Below, in pieces: positions 34,605 through 41,190 of a stretch of 41,190 bases of DNA. The translations under genes were made by a program, and so were the position numbers. Source of the DNA: an uncultured Schlesneria sp. (lineage in GTDB: Bacteria > Planctomycetota > Planctomycetia > Planctomycetales > Planctomycetaceae); the NCBI GenBank assembly GCA_903858935.1, contig CAIOKO010000063.1, positions 1 to 41,190 of the forward strand, given 5' to 3'. The notes below the pieces were generated by a model. That model was not told the origin of the DNA and did no database searches. It was given only the letters and a program-made list of their open reading frames with translations. Position 1 is the first letter of the stretch. The number at the start of each line of letters is the position of its first letter.

Positions 34605-35345
34605 ATGCTCGTCGTTTCTCGGCGATGTGACGAAGAGATCGTTTTCCCAACGATTGGTGTCACAGTCAAAATTCTGCAGGCGACCGGTAATCGTACCCGA
34701 CTCGGGATACAGGCACCGGCCAACATTCAAATTATTCGCGGCGAACTTCTGACGTCATCCGAGCCGCCACCGTCGAATCATAAACTGCGGAACGATCTCA
34801 ACGCGATCACACTGTTTATCGAAATGTACGAACGGCTCGTCAGCCGAGGTGATCTCGATCGTGCCCATCAGACCTATCTGCAGATGCTGACGCGACTGAA
34901 AGAAATCGATCGAAATCATGCTCCGCTCGAAGCGATCCCGGAAGAGCCCCATCCCATGGCTCGAGTGCTGATCGTGGAAGACGATGACAACGAGCGCGAG
35001 TTGCTGGCCGGTTTGCTGCGGATGGATGGGTGTGTGGTCGATACCGTACCCGACGGCGAACAGGCACTTGTCAGGCTATCGTCAACTGAGCCTCGGCCAG
35101 ATGTAGTTCTGCTCGACATGATGATGCCAAAGCTCAACGGCCCTCAAATGCTGTCAATGATCCGCAAAAGCTCAAAACTGAATGACCTGACCGTTTTTGG
35201 AATGAGCGGACACCGGGCTGACGAGGTCGGCGTCACGGTGGGTGGACGGGATGGAATTAATGCCTGGTTCGAAAAGCCCCTCAATCCAAACCGGCTTGTG
35301 GAAGCGATCCATCAACACCAGATGCCGTCAACCGTCGCTTTGTAG
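34605..35345 (+). CDS. CsrA-like RNA-binding domain fused to helical segment and response-regulator receiver
   Basis: ATG at 34605 has AAAGGA eight bases upstream; earlier in-frame ATGs add non-CsrA sequence. Residues 1-50 are CsrA: MLVVSRRCDE, then GNRTRLGIQAPANIQIIRGEL. The two key RNA-binding arginines (R6, and R45 equivalent to R44 of E. coli) are kept, with one inserted residue. Residues 58-105 are helical and start NHKLRNDLNAI, resembling a kinase DHp H-box. Residues 119-238 are a receiver with acidic pocket E125/D126-D128, phospho-acceptor D171 (LLDMMMP), S201 and K224. The protein thus joins post-transcriptional control to phosphorylation. It is divergent from the CheB-CheR hybrid kinase, a possible phosphodonor. 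Confidence 0.88.
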   Translation: MLVVSRRCDEEIVFPTIGVTVKILQATGNRTRLGIQAPANIQIIRGELLTSSEPPPSNHKLRNDLNAITLFIEMYERLVSRGDLDRAHQTYLQMLTRLKEIDRNHAPLEAIPEEPHPMARVLIVEDDDNERELLAGLLRMDGCVVDTVPDGEQALVRLSSTEPRPDVVLLDMMMPKLNGPQMLSMIRKSSKLNDLTVFGMSGHRADEVGVTVGGRDGINAWFEKPLNPNRLVEAIHQHQMPSTVAL

Positions 35346-35406
35346 CGGTTTCATCCGTTTATTGTTGGTTGCCAGGATGGCACTTCGAGCAGGCAATGAC
35401 GCCTAT

Positions 35407-35441
35407 TCGGGCAGAGGGTTTTTAAATCCCCTGCCCGTTTT
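35407..35441 (+). terminator. Intrinsic terminator after the CsrA-receiver gene
   Basis: CGGGCAGAGGG (35407-35417) pairs with CCCCTGCCCG (35427-35436) and is followed by TTTTT. This is a standard Rho-independent terminator about 60 bases beyond the stop. Confidence 0.85.
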
Positions 35442-35728
35442 TGTCGTTAAAAGTGCGTTCCAATCTGTCAACCGAACCCACTCACGGCAAATTCGCGTTC
35501 TGCGGATTTTGCTGGCAAATTAACTTTTCAGCCGGTTTTCTCTCGGACTTAGGCTCGTTTCCCTCGACTCGAACGCCTCTGGATGTCAATCTGAAGCAAC
35601 CGTAACGGGTGTGCCGATAAGCGAACGGTCAGAAAGCCGAAAGACGCCCGTTCGCGACGGAATCCGACCGGGACTGACATTCGTCGGCAGCATTCGCCAA
35701 TCGTTCGACAATAAGAGGCCACTCACTT
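35442..35728. other. Intergenic region before glgA
   Basis: About 290 bases without a gene lie between the terminator and the glycogen synthase start. It should hold the glgA-galT promoter. A loose GAACG/CGTTC pairing near 35625-35655 is the only structure seen. Confidence 0.4.
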
Positions 35729-37237
35729 ATGCGCATCGTACTTGCCAGTTCCGAAGCAGTCCCGTTTTCGAAAACGGGTGGACTCGCGGACGTTGCATCG
35801 GCGCTCCCCAAGGCGCTGGCTCATGTCGGTCACGACACGTTCCTGATCACACCCTACTATCCTCAAGTCTTCAAGAAGAACGCTGGCGGAAACCAACCTG
35901 CGATCGAACCGACCGGGTTATCCGTTCATGTTCCCGTCGGTCCAAAACATGTCGAAGGCCGGATTCTGAAGTCGACCTTGCCGGGTTCGCGTGTGATCGT
36001 ATACCTGATCGATCAGCCGATCTACTTCGATCGTTCAGGCTTGTACGTCGAACACGATCAGGACTACCGGGACAATAGCGAGCGGTTCATTTTCTTCAGC
36101 CGTGCGGTGATGGAGGCCATTCGCGTCCTGGGTCTGAATCCCGATATCGTCCATGCAAACGACTGGCAAACCGGACTGGTCCCTGCGTTATTCGATATCG
36201 AATACCGGGATCAACCCGGCTTCGAACACACCGCGTCGATCTTTACGATCCACAACATGGCGTTTCAAGGTCAGTTCTGGCACTGGGATATGCTGCTGAC
36301 TGGTTTGGACTGGAAGTATTTCAACTGGCGTCAGATGGAATGTTATGGCCATTTGAATTTACTGAAGACGGGTATTTCGTTTGCCGATCTGGTGACGACC
36401 GTCAGCCCGACATACTCGCGTGAGATCCAGACGCCGGATTTTGGTTGCGGCCTGAATGGGGCCTTGTCGTCACGACATGACGACCTGTTCGGCATCTTAA
36501 ATGGCGTTGACACGGAAGTCTGGAACCCCTCGACTGATCCGCATCTTGTGAAGAATTATTCCGCCGCGTCCCTGGCCGACGGCAAGGCCGAATGCAAAGC
36601 CGCTTTACAAAAACGACTTGGGCTGCCCGAACGTCCCAATGTCATGTTAATCGGAAGCATCTCGCGGATGACCCATCAAAAGGGTTATCAGTTAATTGAA
36701 CAATGTTCACATATGCTGCTGGATCAGGATGTTCAGTTTGTCTTTCTCGGCTCTGGCGAACCGCGGTTTGAAGACATGTTGTTGAAAATGGCCAGCGACC
36801 ATCGATCAAAGGTTACCACAATCATTGGATACGATGAACCGCTTTCGCATCAGATCGAAGCGGGATCAGATGCCTTCCTGATGCCAAGCGAGTTCGAACC
36901 GTGCGGTCTCAACCAGATGTACAGCCTGATCTACGGGACCGTGCCAATCGTACGAGGAGTGGGCGGCCTGGCAGATTCGGTGATTGATGCGACGGACGAA
37001 AACCTCGCCAACCAGACAGCAAACGGTTTTTCGTTTCGTGAGTTTCGTAGTGACGTCCTTTTCTGGAACATCTGCCGGGCTCGAGCCACATACGCCGAAA
37101 AACAAAAATGGAATCAACTGCAACAAACAGGCATGAAACGGGACTGGTCGTGGAAGCGTAGCGCCGACGAATATCTGCATGTCTACGAACGAGCGATCAA
37201 TAAGCGATCCGAAAAATCACAGAACAAAACCACGTGA
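35729..37237 (+). CDS. glgA: Glycogen synthase (ADP-glucose type, GT5)
   Basis: This 502-residue GT5 enzyme starts MRIVLASSEAVPFSKTGGLADV, in which KTGGL binds ADP-glucose. The N-terminal domain continues with VHANDWQTGLVP and IFTIHNMAFQG. The C-terminal domain has NGVDTEVWNP, RMTHQKGYQL and MPSEFEPCGLNQMYSLIYGTVPIVRGVGGL, containing the catalytic Glu loop. Length and order match GlgA. It elongates alpha-1,4-glucan from ADP-glucose in the cytoplasm. galT follows after 56 bases, forming a sugar-nucleotide/glycogen unit. Confidence 0.95.
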   Translation: MRIVLASSEAVPFSKTGGLADVASALPKALAHVGHDTFLITPYYPQVFKKNAGGNQPAIEPTGLSVHVPVGPKHVEGRILKSTLPGSRVIVYLIDQPIYFDRSGLYVEHDQDYRDNSERFIFFSRAVMEAIRVLGLNPDIVHANDWQTGLVPALFDIEYRDQPGFEHTASIFTIHNMAFQGQFWHWDMLLTGLDWKYFNWRQMECYGHLNLLKTGISFADLVTTVSPTYSREIQTPDFGCGLNGALSSRHDDLFGILNGVDTEVWNPSTDPHLVKNYSAASLADGKAECKAALQKRLGLPERPNVMLIGSISRMTHQKGYQLIEQCSHMLLDQDVQFVFLGSGEPRFEDMLLKMASDHRSKVTTIIGYDEPLSHQIEAGSDAFLMPSEFEPCGLNQMYSLIYGTVPIVRGVGGLADSVIDATDENLANQTANGFSFREFRSDVLFWNICRARATYAEKQKWNQLQQTGMKRDWSWKRSADEYLHVYERAINKRSEKSQNKTT

Positions 37238-37293
37238 TCGTCTGAACGGATCGACGGACCATCGGTTAATGGCTGGCCTCTCAAGGTTTCGAC

Positions 37294-38292
37294 ATGCCTG
37301 AATTGCGCAAAGATCCGATGATGCGACGCTGGGTGGTGATGGCTCCGGATCGCGCCAAGCGACCGATGCAATCCATTGCAGCACCTCTCATCGCTGGAAC
37401 CGATTTTGATCCTTTCGCCGAAGGGAATGAAGCGTCTACGCCACCGGAAATCCTGGCCTATCGAAGCGCCGATTCGGTCGCGAATGGACCGGGTTGGCGA
37501 GTTCGCGTGGTTCCTAATAAATATCCCGCCTTACAGTCTGAACCTTCGCTCGAAACAAGACGCGAAGGGATCTACGAAATGATGAACGGCTTGGGAACTC
37601 ACGAAGTCATCATTGAATGCCCACACAACGAAACCAATCTCTCACGTTTAAGTGTCGAGAATGTTCGCGAAGTGATGGCGGCGTATCGTGAACGAATGGC
37701 AGACCTGAAACGGGATCGTCGACTGGTCCATGCCTTGATCTTCAAAAACAACGGAATCCTCGCAGGAGCGTCGCTGCCCCACTCGCATTCGCAATTAATC
37801 GCCAGCCCGGTTGTTCCCATCGCGATCTGGGAAGAAATCCAGGGTGCCCTGGATTTCTTCAACAACCAGCGTCGCTCGATCTTCGACGAAATGATCCAGC
37901 AGGAACTGGCGACGGGTTCGCGAATCGTCCTCGATACGCCGGGATTCATCGCTTTTTGTCCGTATGCGAGTCGATTCTCGTTCGAGACCTGGATTCTGCC
38001 AAAAGTTCAATGCAGCCACTTCGAAAACATCAGCCCGAAATCGATTGACGAACTGGGGCACGTCCTGAAAGAAGTACTCGGCAAACAGGAACGAGCGCTC
38101 GGCGATCCACCGTACAACTATGTCCTTCACTCAGCCCCGTTCGACCAGCCCGAACTGCCGCACTTCCGCTGGCACTTTGAAATCTTTCCTCGACTGACTC
38201 GAGTTGCCGGATTTGAATGGGGAAGCGGATTCTATATCAATCCTGTCTACCCTGAAGACGCAGCAAAGAAACTGCGAGACGCTTCGGCGTGA
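37294..38292 (+). CDS. galT: Galactose-1-phosphate uridylyltransferase family (HIT superfamily)
   Basis: The 332-residue protein opens [24 protein letters not shown], like GalT and related UDP/ADP-hexose pyrophosphate transferases. The active-site motif is [13 protein letters not shown] (H-x-H-x-Q), with a second conserved region [11 protein letters not shown] and [11 protein letters not shown]. GalT exchanges UMP between UDP-glucose and galactose-1-phosphate in the Leloir pathway. Close relatives use ADP-glucose instead (GalT-like ADP-glucose phosphorylase), and the glgA neighbour makes that alternative worth noting. AAGG lies seven bases before the ATG. Confidence 0.88.
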   Translation: MPELRKDPMMRRWVVMAPDRAKRPMQSIAAPLIAGTDFDPFAEGNEASTPPEILAYRSADSVANGPGWRVRVVPNKYPALQSEPSLETRREGIYEMMNGLGTHEVIIECPHNETNLSRLSVENVREVMAAYRERMADLKRDRRLVHALIFKNNGILAGASLPHSHSQLIASPVVPIAIWEEIQGALDFFNNQRRSIFDEMIQQELATGSRIVLDTPGFIAFCPYASRFSFETWILPKVQCSHFENISPKSIDELGHVLKEVLGKQERALGDPPYNYVLHSAPFDQPELPHFRWHFEIFPRLTRVAGFEWGSGFYINPVYPEDAAKKLRDASA

Positions 38293-38359
38293 TCGTTAGC
38301 AATCTAAGCCTTCAAATATTCCCCAAAAGTCCCCGGTGGAATCAATCTCGCCAGAGATA

Positions 38360-38692
38360 TCAATATCGTGCAACAGCTGGATCTATCTGCTGAGACCATT
38401 CGTCGATTCCGCCTGCCATGTTGGTCACATGAGCGAATCCTTGCTGTCGCAGCCAGTTCGTGACACGCATGCTTCGACCGCCGTGGTGGCAATGAACGAC
38501 AATCGCGCCGTCACGATGCGGCTCTAATTCACCAACTCGGGATGCCAGCTCGCTCATCGGGATTAACGTCGTCCCCTCGATGCAGGCGGTGACCCGTTCG
38601 GCAGGCTCTCGACAATCGAGGAACAGAAACGACTTACCCTGGTCGCGCCAGCCTTTGACCGCACGACAATCCATTTCCAGCGGACTCGACAT
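38360..38692 (-). CDS. Single-domain rhodanese-like protein
   Basis: This 110-residue soluble rhodanese has LFLDCREPAERV (domain entry) and the active loop CHHGGRSMRV with the catalytic Cys, then FAHVTNMAGGIDEWSQQ. AAGGG before the ATG supports the start. It lies eight bases behind a 69-residue gene on the same strand, so the pair is an operon. It could transfer sulfane sulfur or act as a redox/regulatory partner; GlpE-like size suggests the former. Confidence 0.88.
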   Translation of the reverse strand: MSSPLEMDCRAVKGWRDQGKSFLFLDCREPAERVTACIEGTTLIPMSELASRVGELEPHRDGAIVVHCHHGGRSMRVTNWLRQQGFAHVTNMAGGIDEWSQQIDPAVARY

Positions 38693-38700
38693 GACTTCCC

Positions 38701-38910
38701 TTAACGCAAGACTTGCTCACGAGCGAATTGGCGAGCCATCTTGAAGGCGTGCCGTAGAGCGAAAATTCGAGTCTCCATCTGCTCTTCCGTGTAATACTTT
38801 CCGATATCACTGGTCGGCAAACCGGCGATGTTAATCGTCAATGGCATTAAGTCCAGAAATTCACGATAGCGTCGTTGTTGATCGGCGGCAGTTGTGTCGG
38901 CACTCGACAT
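38701..38910 (-). CDS. Hypothetical 69-residue protein
   Basis: The product is mostly helical and soluble (RYREFLDLMPLTINIAGLP, then YYTEEQMETRIFALRHAFKMARQFAREQ). AGGAG lies about eight bases before the ATG. There is no known motif. Tight linkage to the rhodanese gene (eight bases) implies joint expression. Such short LPxxDIGKYYTEEQ-type proteins look like a planctomycete-conserved family, but I cannot assign a function. Confidence 0.7.
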   Translation of the reverse strand: MSSADTTAADQQRRYREFLDLMPLTINIAGLPTSDIGKYYTEEQMETRIFALRHAFKMARQFAREQVLR

Positions 38911-39029
38911 AATGAGACTCCTGAACGATTTCAGTGAAATTGACTTCGAATAAAAGGCGACGAAGCGAGAGATCGATTCATTTGAGCGCCCTCGAAAGCC
39001 CGCTTCATCGTCGGTTCAATGACAAAGAC

Positions 39030-39959
39030 TCATGTGCGACGATTCATATATTGCTTGATAATGTCCGCAGCCGTGTTGGAAGGCTTTTCTTCCTTCTTCG
39101 CGCCACCAGTGTTCTGCGGCGGAGCGACAACTTTTGCCCCAGTCTCTTCCGGATTTGGCAACTTGACTGCCAAGTCGACGGTTGCAGTTGGCTCAGGTTC
39201 GGGCTCGGCTACCGGCGCTGCGGCAGCCATCCCTGGATAACCTGGCTGCATTGGCATCATTTGAGGGTATCCCATTGGATATCCCATCTGTGGCATGTAC
39301 CCAGGGGGCTGAGCATAGCCTGGCGGATATTGCGGGTATTGTTGAGGCATGTATCCGCCGGGCATCGGATACCCTGGAGGCATCATTCCAGGATATCCGG
39401 GATACCCCTGAGGATACCCCGGTGCCATCGTTTGTTGCTGTAGATACTGCTGCTGTGCCGCAGCTGCAATGATCGCCGTATCAGAAGGAATCACCGGGGC
39501 GATCTCTTCGGCCGCCGGCGCGTCTGAGTACGAATTCAATTCATAGCTGGTTTCGGTCTCTTCTGCGGCGACGACTGGCAATTCGTCGGCTGGCGTCAGG
39601 GCTGGCAGAGCGGGTTCGACATCAGGTGCTGACGAAATTGGCGAAACCGGTTTCGCCTGAGCCTGTCGGATGACGACTTCCAGATCTAATTTTCCGATGG
39701 AAACTCGATCACCCGACTTTAAGATGACTTCCCCGCGAAGATTCGTCCCATTCACGCGAGTCCCGTTCGTACTCCCCAGGTCCCGCAACCGAATTGCGTA
39801 ATCGTCGATCGAGAAGACGCAGTGATGCCGACTGACGAGATCACTATTTGGCCGCAAATGGCAATCCTGCTCCCGACCCACAAGAAATTTCTTGGTGTTA
39901 AGCGGGATCATTTTGCCCTGGTGCTTTCCACCAAGGATTTTCAATTCGGCCTGCAACAT
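39030..39959 (-). CDS. FHA domain protein with Pro/Gly/Tyr/Met-rich tail
   Basis: Residues about 5-95 form an FHA domain: KFLVGREQDCHLRPNSDLVSRHHC, then LRDLGSTNGTRVNG, containing the phosphothreonine-binding Arg, Ser, His and Asn. An acidic linker (about 100-165) is followed by a low-complexity region of PGYP, GYPGM and PQQYP units (about 180-250). A conserved-looking C-terminus ends DIIKQYMNRRT. FHA domains bind phosphothreonine and partner with Ser/Thr kinases, which are abundant in planctomycetes. GGAG ten bases upstream of the ATG supports the start. Confidence 0.88.
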   Translation of the reverse strand: MLQAELKILGGKHQGKMIPLNTKKFLVGREQDCHLRPNSDLVSRHHCVFSIDDYAIRLRDLGSTNGTRVNGTNLRGEVILKSGDRVSIGKLDLEVVIRQAQAKPVSPISSAPDVEPALPALTPADELPVVAAEETETSYELNSYSDAPAAEEIAPVIPSDTAIIAAAAQQQYLQQQTMAPGYPQGYPGYPGMMPPGYPMPGGYMPQQYPQYPPGYAQPPGYMPQMGYPMGYPQMMPMQPGYPGMAAAAPVAEPEPEPTATVDLAVKLPNPEETGAKVVAPPQNTGGAKKEEKPSNTAADIIKQYMNRRT

Positions 39960-40225
39960 GAATCAGCCACTCCCTAATCCCAGAGGCCTACTTCGATAAA
40001 GGCGAATATACAACCATCTAACAATCCACACTTGAAGGTATTGTACACGCCTAGGTCGGAGACAACCAGAAAAAATAAAAGTATTGAAGACGCCAAGGAC
40101 TGATGTGAGCGATGCGGGCCCGTACGTCACAATACTTCGATGAAGTTTGAGCATGCTACGCTAACGCTAAGACTTTCGTCTGTCAACGAGTAAACCAGTC
40201 CTCGCACTTCTAATGAGCGTCAAAA

Positions 40226-40963
40226 TTATCGATGCCGAACATCCATTCGGTTTTGATCACACAACCGGATCGCCATTTCAATTTCCCTGGCCGTCAAGTC
40301 GCCGATGATCGATTTTTCAGCAAGCGATTCCGCCACGCGACCCGTAAGCCGTTTCGCCAGATCCTCAGGAATATTCGCCAAACAAAGGTCCGCCAGACCC
40401 GGCAAATGCATCGCTAACGACGAGGCCCGACGAATCAGACTGCCGTGTTGCAAAATTGCACCATGCCGACGCCGCTGAGCACTCCCCAAAACCTTGCTCC
40501 CACCCAACGTCAAATCATGAGAATCCTGGCGGAGAAAACATAATAACGGCTCTTCAGCACGCTTCAGTGTTTGCCCTCGGACGGTGACTGGAAATCCCAT
40601 CTCACAAAGGCTGCCAATGATGGAGTCGTGCACAAGGTCATATAACTGCTCCGGCCGCTCGAACAACTTTTGACTCGCAGGGATCACCACGCTGTATGTC
40701 AGTTCGTCATCATGCAGAATCGCCCCACCACCCGACAGCCGGCGCACCGCCGGCAATCGGGAGAGAAGCGGGTCCCCAGCCAGTTCACCGGATTTCTGGA
40801 AATATCCCAAAGAAACCGTCGGTTCACTCCACTGATACCAACGCAAAGTCGCCACGCCGTCAGTAATCGCCGATTCCAACAGCGCCTCATCCACCGCCAT
40901 ATTCAAGGCACCGGAACGAGCTTCCGCTTCAATGATCACTCGCAATTCAGGAATTCTTATCAT
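40226..40963 (-). CDS. Lipoate/biotin protein ligase family (LplA-like)
   Basis: The 245-residue protein has NMAVDEALLE, then RRLSGGGAILHDDELTYS (the lipoyl/biotinyl-binding RRxSGGGAVxHxxGxLxxS type motif) and GGSKVLGSAQRRRHGAILQHGSL with the catalytic Lys. It probably attaches lipoate or octanoate to carrier domains. A perfect TATAAT (40976-40971) stands only seven bases before the ATG and no ribosome site is present, so the mRNA may be leaderless. It could also be an octanoyl transferase (LipM type), but no active-site Cys is evident. Confidence 0.85.
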   Translation of the reverse strand: MIRIPELRVIIEAEARSGALNMAVDEALLESAITDGVATLRWYQWSEPTVSLGYFQKSGELAGDPLLSRLPAVRRLSGGGAILHDDELTYSVVIPASQKLFERPEQLYDLVHDSIIGSLCEMGFPVTVRGQTLKRAEEPLLCFLRQDSHDLTLGGSKVLGSAQRRRHGAILQHGSLIRRASSLAMHLPGLADLCLANIPEDLAKRLTGRVAESLAEKSIIGDLTAREIEMAIRLCDQNRMDVRHR

Positions 40964-41046
40964 GATCGCGATTATATACCGAAATCATCGCCAACCACGA
41001 TAACCTCTCGCCAAATATTGCAAATCAAAACAGACCCTCACGAATT

Positions 41047-41190
41047 GACCCGCGGAAACGTGCCAGCAAACGTTGCCTCATTCTTCATCGCGAGCACTAA
41101 AAAAGACGGGACCCGCGGAAACGTGTCCGCAAACGTTGCCTCATTCCTAATCGCGAGCGTTAAAAAAGACCCGCGGAAACGTGTCCGCAA
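41047..41190. repeat. Tandem repeat, unit about 58-63 bp, running off the window
   Basis: Three units start at 41047, 41110 and 41168 with GACCCGCGGAAACGTG. The first two continue with GCAAACGTTGCCTCATTC, an ATCGCGAGC block and an A-rich end. The third is cut by the window edge. Each carries a short GCGGA/TCCGC inverted repeat. No coding frame is apparent. Confidence 0.8.

Noticed and set aside
39963-40154. 63-codon minus-strand frame upstream of the FHA gene
   Set aside because: No ribosome site, and the composition is unlike a protein; more likely the FHA promoter region.
41047-41190. CRISPR array at the right end
   Set aside because: The repeated units are contiguous and nearly identical throughout, with no unique spacers and no cas genes nearby.

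Overview
The window looks like a chromosomal segment of a planctomycete (phylum Planctomycetota). Supporting signs are a DUF1559 pseudopilin-like protein with an H-X9-DG-type tail, a PEP-CTERM protein, a PQQ-type beta-propeller, a lipoprotein with a carboxypeptidase-regulatory-like fold, giant hybrid sensor kinases (one of CheB-CheR type), a CsrA of planctomycete flavour, and many tiny stress/envelope membrane proteins. The genus cannot be named from sequence alone. No rRNA, tRNA, CRISPR array or intact transposase was seen.

Layout. 1-7 kb: a truncated MFS transporter coupled to a PQQ-propeller gene, a DUF1559 protein, a PhyH-type dioxygenase with a lipoprotein, an ArsR regulator, a small unknown protein and a histidine kinase with an RsbRD-like N-terminus. 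7-21 kb: an envelope/stress region. It holds two Lmo0937-type proteins, a DUF3309 protein, other 1-2 TM proteins, an MgtA-type P-type ATPase, a Gly/Tyr-rich secreted protein, a PRC-barrel protein, a PEP-CTERM protein, a Cys-rich Csp-type copper-binding protein and a 1061-residue hybrid kinase. 21-29 kb: a sulfur-handling block (sulfite-oxidase-like enzyme; ArsR, rhodanese-DUF2892, CoA-disulfide-reductase-rhodanese), then an exported methyltransferase and a secreted alpha/beta hydrolase. 29-35.4 kb: a CheB-CheR-PAS-kinase-receiver giant, divergent from a CsrA-receiver fusion. 35.7-41 kb: glycogen synthase, galT, a rhodanese, an FHA protein, a lipoate/biotin ligase-family protein and tandem repeats at the right edge.

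The most striking unexplained structure is a family of five 105-110 nt leader elements, four on the minus strand and one on the plus strand. They share a 5' block (UCGGRARAC), a covarying hairpin and a 3' block (GUAAGCCGAC in four copies) that runs directly into a strong U-tailed terminator. Each lies about 80-165 nt upstream of the start codon of a very small membrane protein or of the Csp-type protein. The architecture is that of a transcription-attenuating, riboswitch-like RNA and I do not recognise its class. A second unusual item is the CsrA-helical-receiver fusion, whose own 5' leader carries several CsrA-type GGA motifs. Dispersed 240-bp repeats with 35-bp terminal inverted repeats (MITE-like) occupy several intergenic gaps.
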